Positions 42,132 to 53,991 of a stretch of 64,000 bases of DNA are shown here, one piece after another. This stretch comes from Brugia malayi (taxonomy: Eukaryota; Nematoda; Chromadorea; Rhabditida; Onchocercidae). The notes under the pieces are model-generated. The model ran no database searches, was not told the origin of the DNA, and saw only the letters and a list, made by a program, of their open reading frames with translations. Positions within the stretch are counted from its first letter, which is position 1. Every line of letters starts with the position of its first letter. Made by a program: the position numbers and the translations under genes. Where the stretch lies: positions 6,375,001 to 6,439,000 of the forward strand of contig NW_025062476.1 of the NCBI RefSeq assembly GCF_000002995.4, written 5' to 3'.

Positions 42132-44619
42132 ATTTCTGAGTTTGTATTATGTATAAAAATAATGTTTGCTAGAAACTATAGCTACTATTGCCCTTACAAA
42201 TTCTAGTTCAAATGTTTTAAACTAGTAAAAAAGCAGAAATATAATAAATCCATTAAAAAAGAAATGGTTCTGTTAATTTCGGAAAAAAGTGAAGAAGCGG
42301 ATTAGTTTTGAAAACACAAGCTAGAAAAGGGAAGTGGAAGTGAACAAGAAATGTTAAAAACAATTTTAAGCTCTGCAATAATTATAGCTAACCTCGATAT
42401 GTCCTTGCTCCTTTCTGATGCATCTTTTAGATGGCATAAAAAGTAGAAATATATCGCAAATCTAATCATGATTTTTTTAGATTAACGTTTGTCACTAACT
42501 TACCCCCCGAAATTGCCTATAAAAATTATAGTAGCTTATTATGGAAAATAATCTTTTTCCCGTCTGCTTGACAGCATAAATTAGCTAAAAACAATTTGAA
42601 GCCTTACAAAAAAAAAGGACAATTTACAAAATTCTTTTGACCCTTTAAATTTTTGATATTTTAGAAACTGTTGTGAACACTAGTTAAAACTGTTACAGAA
42701 TGATGCCCTATACCTTTCTATATCACAATTCCCTCTAGCATACTAATACTAATACGATGAAGTTTATCAATACTGAGATGGCTAAAATCATTAGTTTGAA
42801 AGAGAGAGTTTTCGCATAAAACGAATGATTAGAGCAATTTCTGAGGATGTTCAATGATATATACGTACAATTTAGCTAAGACGAGGTAAGCAAAGAACTA
42901 TTTTGAATTAGCCAAATTTTTGATTTTTAAAAATTTCTTTTCATTTGTTCTTTATTGTTTGAATTATCTGCACTAGATTATGCTTATTACAGTGCGTTAT
43001 CTTTTTCATTTCTAAAAATATACACAATAGGTTTTGATTTATTTTATTAATATGAAGCTTGAATTGGATGCATATCAGGAGAGAAATGAGGACAATAATG
43101 CTTGCTACCACAGTATTTTTTGATAACCAATAGAATAAAGTTCTCTGGGGAAAAAAGTGAAAATGAAAGTGGAGAGTTTTAAATTTATCAATTAAGAAAC
43201 TATCATCTCCCCACTATAATGTTCCTCAAAGTTTGTACTGCTTTAACATTAAGGAAACTGAATCTTGTTACTTTGGGGATGATCACATTAGATGGCGGTA
43301 TGGAGAAAAGTGGCGGAAAAAGAAAAAAATAACAAATACCTATTTGCAAAGATTGGTAATAGAAGCAGCAATAGGATGTGAAGACAAATAATGGCAGTGT
43401 TGGGACGTTTTTTAAAATACTATCATAGCGATAGTTTAGAACAGCTTCATTGAACCATCATTCTAAGACTATGAAATTGTGGCCAAGAATCATACAGCTC
43501 CACTAAGGAAACATTCTTTAATCGGTCGATGAGCTCATGCCAAAAAAGCTTAGTGTTCTGATACTACTAGAAATAAACAATGATTGGTTTCATTGTCGAA
43601 GTGGCCAATGACAAATGATGATGCTATTTTAGAAATCATACTTTAGCTTCCACATTATTCACTTCTTAGTGTCTAGTGATTGGTATAAGTTGTAGTATTC
43701 GGTTTCTAATTTTCAATTTAACATTTAATTTTCAAATTTCAATTAAGCGGTTTCTAATTTTCAATTGATTCTATATTTAATCACACGTGACTGAGTTATG
43801 ACCAATTATAATTCTCATCCACATAAATATTAATTTATTTGTACAAAGAAATCAAAATTTATTCATAAGGAAAAGATATGACAATTTACTAGCCAAAAAG
43901 AAACATGTGGATGTGTGACTATAAAATTAGATTCTACGACAAAGCATCTTACTACAGAAATAAACACATTCAGCTGTAATTGATAAGAGATTCCGAAAAT
44001 TATTCATGTTTTGAGGTGAAAAATGAGATGGCCTGAGATTTCTAGGGCTAAATAAATACAAATGATGAATGAAAACAAACCGAAAGTTAAAAAAAAACAA
44101 ACAAAAAAACAAAAAATGAGGTGAAAAACTTCAAATTTTCTGATCTTTGCGAGTTAGACTTCTAACACTAAAAGGACAGAAAAGGTCAAAATTCTTAGTT
44201 GGCCAGGCTACACTATTCCGTTTTTAGAGCGAAGTAAGGAGAAGAAATCGAATAACGGCTGACGATAATGATATTTGTTGATGTTCATTTTGGTACATTT
44301 TGCATGAATTTTTGGTTTTTCGAAACGACTCCAGCATTTGACCACCTCACTATCGCAAGCGCATATGGCACTAGCACATTTTGAATTTACTGCAACCCCT
44401 TCAATTATTACAAGCGAAATAAAATCCTAGTGCATTGACAAAGGAAAGGATAATTTGATTAGCTCTAAAATCATATTCAAACAGATATTTTAAATAATGT
44501 CCTAAACGGAACTTTTAAATGGTGGACATTAAAAAAAAAATAATTGAGAGATAATTTAAAAGAAACGATATTATAATCAGCTTCATTTTTTTTCCTGTAG
44601 AGAATCTTTCTTTCAGAAG

Positions 44620-45308
44620 TTAAGATTTATCCAACTTATCGACTTTAGCAACTATGTAACATCTAAAATTACCATAATTCAAACAGATGGATTGTCCCTG
44701 AATGCATTTCCAGTTATATGGAAGTAGATATTCCTCAGCCGTGTCATAGCAGTCATCATCGCGAACTGCCTTGTCGTAACAGAGGTCATGATTCATGCAG
44801 CACATGTAATGAAATTGAATTTTTGATTTTTATTTTCAGACACCAAAAAATCACGAAATAGAAATTATACATATATGAGAGCAGCGGTAACTTCTAAACG
44901 AGATGTTCCCAAATTCGTAGGAAGTGAAAAAAACACTGTTTGTATACCCACTTCTTATCACATTCGTTGGACATGTATACCAAAATAGGCTCACAAAGAT
45001 TTAATCACGACTGACAACAAACAATGGTATAAAATGTTATCGAATATGTGCGACCAACAGAACTTCCGAATTTACAAGATCTTAGACACGAGTAGTGCAG
45101 CAAAGTGTAACCTGTCAATGCCATCCATGGGTTTTCCAGAACCTCCAACACCACACCAGCATCCGTAATTGTTATAAACAGTAGCTGGGTAACCAAGTCT
45201 ACAAACGCTCATTTTATCCAGATTCCATAATGCTTTCAGCTTTGCATCCATTACAGCAATTGATGCATAAAATAGACATATTATTAAAGTAAGTGACTCC
45301 AAATGCAT
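44620..45308 (-). CDS. secreted phospholipase A2 (14-kDa type)
   Basis: Hydrolyses the sn-2 ester of phospholipids with calcium; secreted. Two exons: 45,308-45,112 and 44,803-44,620, giving 126 aa. Residues 1-22 form a signal peptide. The calcium loop YGCWCGVGGSGKP (about 48-60) and the catalytic CCMNHDLCYD (His about 71, calcium-binding Asp 72) are intact, with further cysteines spaced as in the family. The start is the ATG at 45,306-45,308; an acceptor-like TTTTTTACAG at 45,321-45,322 lies just upstream. The donor after GACAG is normal and the reading phase requires exon 2 to start at 44,803, but the two bases before it are AT instead of AG. The gene may therefore be a splice-site mutant, use a rare non-AG acceptor, or carry a sequence error. 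Otherwise both halves look under selection, with no internal stop. Confidence 0.82.
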
Positions 45309-45322
45309 GGACTTCACGAACT

Positions 45323-46667
45323 GTAAAAAAACTAAAAATTAAATCTTGAATTTGGAACACAATAAGCTGAATATGAAATGTCATAGCAATCCCCAAACAC
45401 AACTTCTGCCTATGACGTAAATTATTGCGTCTGAAAGCATCTGAGAACCTCTCACATGAAGACGGATTGACTGCTCGTCATACTACCGACTTCAGCAAGT
45501 GTTCTCAGTTGTAATTTTATGTAATAACAAATAACTTTTGGTACTTAGACAGAAAAGAAAGAAGCAAATAAAAGCGGTAAAAAACGGCCGCCCAAGATAA
45601 AAATTGAAATCTTGAAAATTAAAAGCAAAAAAAAAAAGACTGAAAAATCCGCCACTATTAGCCTTGTCCAACAAACAGAAAAATAAAACATTTTGAAAGA
45701 TTCAGTCACATGGTTCCTCTTAGTAACGCCACCTCATATGCTATAATCAGCAAAAACTTCTGTCAATTGTCATTTTATTCCTGTGAAGGGCAACCAAATT
45801 GAAGGAAAACTGGATTAAAATTTATTGAAACTCCTAGCAATAGACTTCCCAAAATACAAGATTTTGCGATGAATCATGAAAAATATCAACAACGATTTCG
45901 ATAATTAATTACTAAATACTACTGTGTACCGTTCAAAACTATCCTGCATTGGAATAGTGATAAAATCAGTTAGTGAATAATAAAGGAAGGTGGTTCACTA
46001 ATGAAACACTCTTTTACCTTTCGCTCCTTATTTTTGAAGAACCAGTGGTGTGAAAACGAGCTTACAACTAATCAAAATATTTTTATTAATAATAAATACG
46101 ACTCAACAGACTAATGAGAATAAGTATCATAGGCTTTTAAAGTGAAGAAAAAAAACATTACTAAAACCGCAATTTATAGCATTCATTACAATAAATTTAA
46201 ATTGAAGCCTTCAAAGAAATCCGAAAAAACCAACTTTGAGATATTTCATATGATAACTGGACTATTTAGATTGAACAGTGAACAAGAATATGAACTACAT
46301 ACAGTTTCATTATTTGTACAAGAAATTTTTTTAAAACTATTTTCCAATTCAATATTCACAAATAAGAAAATTCTTTTTTACAATAAAAAATTGGTAACAG
46401 CTATAAACATATTCATCAATCAAGAGAATAGCTACTAAAAATTCAAGTAACGCCGAATAAAACTGGAATTGTCATAGACCTATTCACTTCTAAACGTATT
46501 AAAAGCATCAGTTTTTTTTTTTTTTTTTTCATTTGCATTACTTATACCTTCAAAACATTTCGAAACAAAAAAGATTTACTCTTTGAAAGTTTGTCCTACT
46601 CATATACTGAAACAAAACTGTTGCTGCAAAAAAGGTGAAAAATGCCATATAATTTGCGAGTGTTACG
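45323..46667. other. intergenic, phospholipase 5' flank and Tudor-gene 3' flank
   Basis: AT-rich. It contains a run of T at 46,512-46,529. No exon is recognised. Confidence 0.65.
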
Positions 46668-49600
46668 TTATTCCGTTAATTTTATTGGACTATGGTCGGC
46701 AATTACTGCATGTCCTTCTTTTTGAAGCCGCGCATCCAGTGTTGTAATAGAACCATCACGCACCTGAAATATCGACAAATCAAATGGACTTGTGTACATA
46801 TAATTGTGTTTCAAGGTTCATCAATTTACCTGAATGAAATTCACAAACAGTACATCTGGTCTTTGAAATGGATGACAGTCATACAAATGCCGGCTCCCAC
46901 TCCTGAAATTTAAGTTTAGTGATATGATGATGTCGCATGTTTTTATTATCAAGCGGCGATGTAGGAAATATCTTGGAAAGTCATGAATAAATTAAGATTA
47001 AAAAAAAATGAAAGAATTCATAGTTTTAAACTACGGTCAAAAACCAACTTTTTGTTACAACCCACAATATTCAAAGCAACTGGAACGTCTTCACGGAGTT
47101 CACTATAAAAAAACTGCTTTGCTTTTTCGGACCAATTCGAATGATCCACCGGTTTCAGCCCATGCATGCACATTTGCAAGCAGAAAGGTGGCCGAACACA
47201 GTGCCTAATAAATAAAATATAAAAACAATATGCTCAACAAAAAAGTGGAAAAGTAAACGATTTGTGCAGGTTTTAGGATTAATAACAATATTGAACGAGT
47301 TAGGATTCAAGATTATAATATAACTTTAAAGAGCAAAATAAAAAGAACTATAGATTTCGCACTATATAACAACCGAATAAACCAAATATCTGCTAGTCGC
47401 TTGTACATTGGATCAAGCAAAATTTGTACATTGGATCTATTTCAAGGATACTGGACAATAAACGGACATCAGTTCCACCAGAATCAAGAAATCGTAAGCG
47501 ACAAAAGAAACTTTCGGAATAATAACCATCCTGAAAGGTTGAACAATAATGTACAAAAATTTGTCACTCTGCAGAATACGAAGGATTAGTGACAACACTG
47601 AAAGAATTAGAATACATGATAACTTAATTTCTGCTAGTCCTACTTGTTTTTTAATAAAACTAACCTTGATGCCTAATATTTCAATTCTCTGCCAACAGCC
47701 AGTAAATTGAGCAAATTCATCGTCTACTTCCACAATGCCATACACACGTTTTCCCTTCTCCAAAGCAATAACTCTATTTTTTAAAAAAAGTAATAATAAT
47801 AAATGTTGAGAAAAAGAAGAGTTAAACTAAAAATCTTCTGGGATTTCACAACGTTTTAAAATTACATTAAAAACGAACACATTGGATGAATTAATAAGCT
47901 TTCTATTTTTGGGATGGCCATAGAATGAGTTTAGCTCCTCAGCAAAATTGGCAAGTTCATCATTTGCCGCAATCATTGCGTCTTCTTCACCATCCGCTGC
48001 ATTATTATCTTCATATTCTTCTATTCCTGTGTTCCTTTGTGATGCTTCCTTTAACCTTGTCATTTTTAGCGGACGAGCGTAAAACTCGTAGGGCGAAACA
48101 GTGTTCCTTGAAAGATCAAATATAATATTACCATATTAATATTGCTGAATAATCACCATAATTATTTCAGTAGGATATCCAAGAAAATTTTCCAAGTAGA
48201 TGGCGAAACAGTGTTCCTTGAAAGATTTGATCTTTCAAGGAACACTGTTTTTCCATCTAATGAATTTTATATAAAATTTAATAATAAAATAGTCAAGGAC
48301 TTGAATGTTGCTGAAAAGATACCTTCCCTCAATGTTGACCAAATATTCTCCCTTGTGGCAGTATCCTTCCTCATTTAACCAACTAACGTCTGCTACTGGA
48401 ATCTAAAATTAGCAATGAGTAGTTATCTCCTGAATAAAATGTGGTATGAAAATGAAGTGAAACAAAATAAGGTCACCTGTGCACTATCAACTGTCGCTTC
48501 ATTCAAGATGGGCTGTTCCACTATAGCTTCAGTTTCATTTTCACTTGGAAAATTGAGTCGCCATGTTTCCAAAGTCTCGACAGTAAGGACTTCCTTATGC
48601 TTTAAATAAACTAATTAAATGTGCAAGCTACAAAAAGTGACATAAATGAAAAATAAAAATCACGAAAATCTTTGAAAAAATTTCTTTCCCGTTTAGGTTC
48701 CTTATCTCATTACACTCATGTGACACTATTTGTAAAACAAGTTTAAAAAATTTAGTTTCAAATATACTTCGTCATAACTGCATGACGATTTTATGAACAA
48801 TTTTATGACTTTTTGAAAGTAATGGACTTACGAAATTTTCAAATATTTTTTGTGTGATTCCATCAAACAAATTTCGTTCAAAATCAACTTGATCGAAACG
48901 TTCACGAGCAAACAAATGAGTGATTGAAGTACCCATTTCGTCCGACTCCGATTCCATGCCATACATATTAACCTTCAACTCAGAGAAGATAACAAGCAAC
49001 AAATAAAGTAAGCAAATGGATAAGAAATCATAATCTCCTAGGTGAATTACCAAAAGAGAGGATACGAACTTTTACAAAATCGCGATAGTCATTGCTGGGG
49101 ACACTGTTAAGGATTGCCTCTACACGAACAAGTTCAAATTTTTTAAGAATTCCTCGCAAAGCCGCTGTATCCTCCTTCGACCATTTCAATTGTACGTTAT
49201 CATTGAGGATGTCCTGATATGGCTTTACCTGCAAAATCGAAAACCAATAAGAAACATATAATTCTGTAATTGATCACGTTAATCCTAGTACATATCATTA
49301 TAAACATTTTTCCCATAGTACTACAGTGAATTGTATTTTTCTGAGAAATACGAATCTTCTGCTTTGGTTCCTAAAAGATATCAAAAGAACACCTTAAACA
49401 GTGCAACAGGAATTGCTTGCCAAGGATGGAAAGATAATATTTCGTCCATTTTGGCAAGGCAAGTAGAATTCATCCAAGCACTGATCCCTTCGTCAATGAA
49501 CAATACTTTCACAAATTTTGTCCGCTGAAATTGAAGAAGATCCATAGAAATGCCTTTTACCAACAATAGACCTAAATTTTTAAGGCAGATAACCAGCAAC

Positions 49601-50309
49601 CTGATCAACTTCACAAATTCGAGCTCGAGCGTAAACACCCTCCTCTAGCGGTGCCATCACATAACGATTTTCATGTGCCACCGGAGCTGGGGTTAATGTA
49701 TTTCTAAAAAAAAAAGTTGATGATATGGGTATGCTTTCTTTCCACATTTCAGTCAAGTGGCTCCCAGCAATCCCATAATTATGAAGCAACAAACTTACAA
49801 ATCTCGGATCTGTAGTTTTTCCGTAATATGGTTCACGGGCTTCACCCATATACAGCTTGGCGAGGTGACATGGGATACAATGCAACGAGCTGTACGACAC
49901 AAAGGAATACGGTGAATCTGCAATCATTCCATTGAAATTATCCGAAAAATATAATTCTTGACCTTCCTTCTAATCACAATCATTTGTGAACTCAAACCTT
50001 TCTATCCTATACTCACCGCTAAACTACATTTGAGCGAATTTATGACTTACCAGGCTCGTCATCTAGTTGCTACTATTTATTCTGTTCTATGACTATTTCT
50101 AAGCAGCAGTCCTCATGCCATATCGAAAATACGGTTAAATCCAAATCCGACTACTTTTGACTTTTTAATAAGCAGCGAAATGGAGTTAAAGCTACCTTGA
50201 ATCTACCATCACCTCTTACATCGCCATTTTGCATCATCTTCGGAACAGCGTTTCTCTTATCGTTTCTGTTTATCGGCTCCTCTAATCGCGGCGACGTCCG
50301 GCCATCCAT
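46668..50309 (-). CDS. ekl-1: double extended-Tudor protein, EKL-1/ERI-5-like
   Basis: Tudor proteins scaffold small-RNA machinery; in C. elegans EKL-1 and its paralogue ERI-5 work with DRH-3 and RNA-dependent RNA polymerases. Fourteen exons (about 576 aa): 50,309-50,196, 49,917-49,799, 49,703-49,601, 49,524-49,393, 49,228-49,076, 48,978-48,832, 48,599-48,477, 48,402-48,323, 48,106 to about 47,866, about 47,757 to 47,665, 47,530-47,430, 47,204-47,049, 46,902-46,830 and 46,763-46,668. Tudor 1 (about 45-250) shows VSHVTSPSCIWV, YARARICEVD, KVLFIDEG and PWQAIPVAL. Tudor 2 (about 325-560) shows NTVSPYEFYARPL, ELNSFY, CRLRFLDSGGTDVRL and CVRPPFCLQMCMHGL, then ITTLDARLQKEGHAV. Phases fix the frames of most exons; the exon 9/10 junction is uncertain. 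The start ATG is 5 nt after an acceptor-like AG (50,315-50,316). Naming as ekl-1 rests on the tandem Tudor layout and length, so it is tentative; the Tudor call itself is firm. Confidence 0.75.
47401..47437 (-). repeat. duplicated splice-donor segment
   Basis: The same 14 bases occur at 47,401-47,414 and 47,424-47,437. Both contain a donor-like CCAAT|GTACAA on the minus strand. The upstream one (exon end 47,430) gives the phase needed by the next exon; the other, 23 nt further on, would shift the frame. Confidence 0.7.
48092..48259 (-). repeat. splice-acceptor duplication with inverted copy
   Basis: The 25 bases spanning the exon-9 acceptor of the Tudor gene (48,092-48,116) recur exactly at 48,202-48,226 inside the preceding intron. 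That copy is also the left arm of a near-perfect palindrome: arms 48,197-48,226 and 48,230-48,259, 30 nt with two mismatches, 3-nt loop. The intron thus holds a decoy acceptor and an antisense copy able to pair with either acceptor. Confidence 0.9.
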
Positions 50310-50314
50310 AATGC

Positions 50315-50639
50315 CTACATGAAATAACTATTCGCAGTTTATTACGATATACGACTTTCCTTCCTGGCGCCATTGAAGCGGTTTCCCATCAACAGTCATA
50401 TTTTATAATGGGCTAGAATGCTAACACGAATTTCCAAAAGCACATAAAAATGTTGAACACATAACTGCTTTACGATACATGCCAGGAGAACGAAAATATT
50501 TTTATTCAATAAATTAGAAACAGCATGAACAAACATCACTGGTAATTCACATCGACAAAAGTACAAGGATAAACCACATGTGAGAATACCTCTCCTTCAG
50601 AATATCATCAGGAAATAGTAGTGGTCGTGAAAACGGGTA
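50315..50639 (-). other. intercistronic spacer of a likely operon
   Basis: 330 bp separate the TRAP-gamma stop from the Tudor-gene ATG on the same strand. An AATAAA signal reads on the minus strand at 50,501-50,506, about 135 nt after the stop, and an acceptor-like TTTCATGTAG (AG at 50,315-50,316) precedes the next ATG. Poly(A) signal, then about 190 nt, then a trans-splice-like acceptor is the usual arrangement inside nematode operons. The use of a shared promoter is inferred. Confidence 0.5.
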
Positions 50640-51760
50640 CTATTTGGCAGTTGAGAACAGAGCAACCAAACCGGCTGCACCAACCATAGAAAACAGACAA
50701 TTGAAAGTGGACGATATAGAAGCGAATAAAAAGAATGATAAAATAAGAAGAAGTGAAAGAAAAAGAATATTATTCCAAAAGATAGAAAAAGTAGTCGCTT
50801 CGTAATCTCCGACCTGAAAGTTTTCAACAATTAGTATGGTTTGGCAAACTTCAATATTAATGCAGCACTTCATTTAATCAGATTTTGGATGGCAACAAAT
50901 AAAATTTTAGCCTTACAATGCTTACCTCATTTTTCTTCCATAAAATTCTTTCATCTTTCTCTTTTTTCGACATTTTTTTATCATCTGCTAATTTTCGATT
51001 CATTTCACGAGTTATTGCCTCACTCCTTTTTACAACAATCCTGCAAACACAGAGTGAAAAACCTGAGAACGAAGTGAAACAAAAGTAGATATTGAACTGT
51101 TACAATATAAAACAATTTCCTCGCTAATGTCAAATTTGTGACAAAATATCACGGAGATTACTTATGCTTCAGAATGTGCTTGATATTCTTGTAGGCAAAA
51201 CTGATAAGATAGGATGCAGTTAGCGATGAAATTAACCAAATGATCCACGAATCAGTCACTTCCATCTGATGTATTCCATGGAAAAGGTATAGAGGTGCAA
51301 TAGCAATCACTGTCGAATTTCCATAGAACAATGCACTGCCCTTTGCTGACACTGCTGCCGAGAAATCCTTTAGAAAAAAATAATCACAGTTTAAAAAGAA
51401 CTATTTAGTACAACTAGAAATAATGAAGCATGGAATAATGAAATATAAATAATGAAGCATCAAGTCTAGATATTTTTTCTAACTCAACATGTTTAACTAT
51501 TCAGCAAAATAGTTATCATTATTTTGGTATAGATTAGGTCAACAAATGCAAAATTTAAATTTAATTTAGATGTTCGTATCTGTGACCTATATAGAGGTCC
51601 AGGTTCGTGGAGGTTCTCATTTTTTGATTAAAGGCAGAAATGAATTATGCAACGGTGGAAATCTCCAATCTATAAGGACTAATAGAAACTAGATATTAAA
51701 GCATACCTTTAGCAGTAATTCGTCTTCCTTTGACAACTTCTGCCCCGCTCCTTTTGACAT
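50640..51760 (-). CDS. trap-3: TRAP-gamma (translocon-associated protein subunit gamma, SSR3)
   Basis: Membrane subunit of the TRAP complex, which sits beside Sec61 in the ER and assists translocation of some secretory proteins. Four exons with matching phases: 51,760-51,707, 51,367-51,162, 51,040-50,926 and 50,813-50,640, giving 182 aa (human SSR3 is 185). Conserved blocks are clear: [58 protein letters not shown] and [15 protein letters not shown]. Two hydrophobic hairpins, about residues 30-80 and 130-180, give the usual four membrane segments around a charged cytosolic loop. An acceptor-like TTACAG at 51,788-51,789 lies 28 nt upstream of the ATG. The gene symbol follows the C. elegans trap series and is my recollection, not something the sequence shows. 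Confidence 0.95.
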
Positions 51761-52695
51761 GTTTGAGCAATTAATAAGATAATCTACCTGTAATGCACAA
51801 TCACACCTGAATGTAAAGCTCCTGCATTACTTGCAACATAGTACCCTCATACACAGTGATGTCATAGAAGTAGTTAATCACCGCGCCATAAGTAAAGACA
51901 CGCGAAGACACGCAGCATGCCCCACTCCCGACGGAATGCACAAGTCGAACTTTAAATCGAGACAAAGGCCAACAAACCAAAATAATTCAAACTGCAAATG
52001 AAAACGTTGGGCACTTTGCAAATTTTGTGTGTCGAAGAATTATTCCTCACTCGATAGATCAGTGTATCATTATCACTTCACTGTTGTTTTTGTGATTTGA
52101 TCACAGTTTTGGTGTTGAGTTTCTAATTTCCATTTGGAGATTGATAGATTAAAATAAATATGAGCGAACTGAGTTATCTTCCTCGATGAAATCATTCACG
52201 GAGAACGGGAGGATCCATAGATACAGCAGTTAATTTGATTCGATGTATGTCATTTATAGTAGTACACAATTGAGAAAGAAGCAACCGAATGTTTCATTAT
52301 ATCATTGTTAGAATATACAAGAAAAGTTTCATCCTAACAATTCTTTTTTCTTCTTTACTGAGTATTATTAAAGTCCAAACAAGGAGCAGTTTTGAAGAAC
52401 CTTTTGCAATAATTTTTAGTCTAGCAGTTACACTTAAAAGTGCACCGCACATAAGAATTAACGAGAAACTAGATGCTCTTCGAGCTTCCAGTAAAAGGAT
52501 ATTAAATACCCACAATAAGTGTAAAACATGGGAATCAAGTCAGGCACGAGAAATATAATCTATAGAAATTGAGGAAGTCAGTCAGCTAGAAAGATTGGTA
52601 AGTTTTAATTGGGACAATCAGTAGTAGATACAGCCTAGAAAAATGGAATCAAAGAACAATTAGTGGAAGGACTGCATATTTATATTTCTATCACT
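51761..52695. other. intergenic between TRAP-gamma and the bHLH gene
   Basis: Holds the presumed promoter/5'UTR of TRAP-gamma and the 3'UTR of the bHLH gene. The two opposite-strand frames near 52,289-52,558 overlap, lack splice context and look like chance. Confidence 0.65.
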
Positions 52696-53976
52696 TTATG
52701 GAGTTGAAGATATTGCATCATCCAACGCACGTTTCCTGCGATCGATTCTGCGAAGACGCTCGGCCCGTTCTTCGGATTCGGTTTGAAAGGTCTGGAAACA
52801 GTCACATTTGGCCCAGTGGTCGTAATCTTGTAGTAGAGCTTCCAGATGACGTATGTATCGTATCGCCAAACGTAATGTATCCACTTTACTAATACGACGA
52901 TCGCTGAAAGCGCCTCTAATTTCTCATTTTCAGAATGATATAAGAAATTTCTAAATAACACACAAATTCTAATATTTTGTCACAAATAGTGGATAAACAT
53001 AATTTTCATAAGAATTGATTAAACGGTGTAATTTTTCAAAAGATAAGTTAGAACTGGAAGTAATTAAAACCTTTCGGTAAGCGGTAGATGGTCACGCAGT
53101 CTTTCATATCCGTCGTTCACACAACGAACACGTAATCGCTCCCTTTCATTTCTCTTCCATACAGTAGTTCCATAACTGCTGAATTTTTCCGAAATGAATT
53201 AATGAAACCGATCAAAGGAAAACAATATTATGAGATTATTTATTTTGACTTGTTTCTTTCTTTAATAATAACATAATTCGCGTTCATTTTCCAAATAGCT
53301 TACTTTTCGTCGATTTCACTTGGTAGTGGAACACGAGCCTCTGGTGAAAATGGACTTATTCGGTTTGGCTTTCTCTCGTCTTTTCCTTCTACCATATAAT
53401 CACATAATGAAGATAATTTATATCTGACATACAATTTGAGAATATGTTAAGTCTCAGACGTTTTAGAGCACAGTTCGTCCAAAACAATCTGCTCAGAAGT
53501 GATATACTAACCTTAATTTAAAAAAAAAAAGAAAAAGAAAATGGGAATGGAATTTGAACCACAAATCTTTCGTTTTCGAGGAAAAATAGGCTATAGCGAT
53601 TCATTGAAATGTTAAAATAATTTAGTGGATTACTGGATAACTTCAAGAAACTCTAGTCTGAAGCAAATGTACCTTCATCAAATGATCCCGAACGGAGTCT
53701 GAGTAATCGAGCGGCACTGATAATTGATGGTAGTTTGCGTCCGTACTGGAATGCTGACTGATATGATTCTTCCGTAATACTCATTTCTTGGTTTACGAAT
53801 CCTTTTGATTTATCTGCAATTAAATATCATATTCCCTCTACAGCACAATAACTGTGGCACATCTTTCAGAATACAAATCCGTTGACGTGCTATGAGTAAG
53901 TTCGGTTTCCCCGTACGTGATCACCTGTCATCTCCTCCATTACAGTTCGGTTAGCTTTTCTAGGGTTCATCGTCAT
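52696..53976 (-). CDS. achaete-scute/ASCL-type bHLH transcription factor
   Basis: Nuclear DNA-binding factor that dimerises with an E-protein and usually directs neuronal or glandular cell fate. Five phase-matched exons: 53,976-53,925, 53,813-53,673, 53,388-53,304, 53,178-53,071 and 52,903-52,696, giving 197 aa. The bHLH spans about residues 95-155: basic region VWKRNERERLRVRCVNDGY, helix 1 ERLRDHLPL, short loop, helix 2 RRISKVDTLRLAIRYIRHLE. The RVRCVNxGYxRLRDHLP pattern is closest to vertebrate ASCL3/4 and to the nematode achaete-scute-like set (HLH-4/HLH-6 type); I cannot pick the orthologue. The tail is rich in Arg/Glu (SEERAERLRRIDRRKRAL). An acceptor-like TTTCTTTTAG at 53,990-53,991 precedes the chosen ATG; two earlier ATGs run into immediate stops. 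The exon-3 acceptor is weak. Confidence 0.88.
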
Positions 53977-53991
53977 TCGTTCATGACATCT

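Larger units (their letters stand above)
37493..44619. other. gene-free AT-rich stretch
   Basis: No supported gene in about 7 kb. It contains a 59-bp direct repeat pair (40,621-40,679 and 40,900-40,958) and a long AT microsatellite (42,092-42,128). The remaining open frames are short and purely AT-driven. Confidence 0.6.

Noticed and set aside
45309..45317. earlier start for the phospholipase at 45,317
   Set aside because: It is GTG, not ATG; the ATG at 45,308 gives a complete signal peptide and sits 12 nt after an acceptor-like site.
49799..49927. alternative frame of Tudor exon 2 giving SPYSFVSYSSLHCIPCHLAK
   Set aside because: Exon phases on both sides select another frame, and that frame gives the expected Tudor opening CIVSHVTSPSCIWV.
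53535..53600. tRNA-like sequence on the minus strand (GGTTCAAATTCC box)
   Set aside because: The T-stem does not pair and no D-arm or acceptor stem can be found; it lies in an intron of the bHLH gene.
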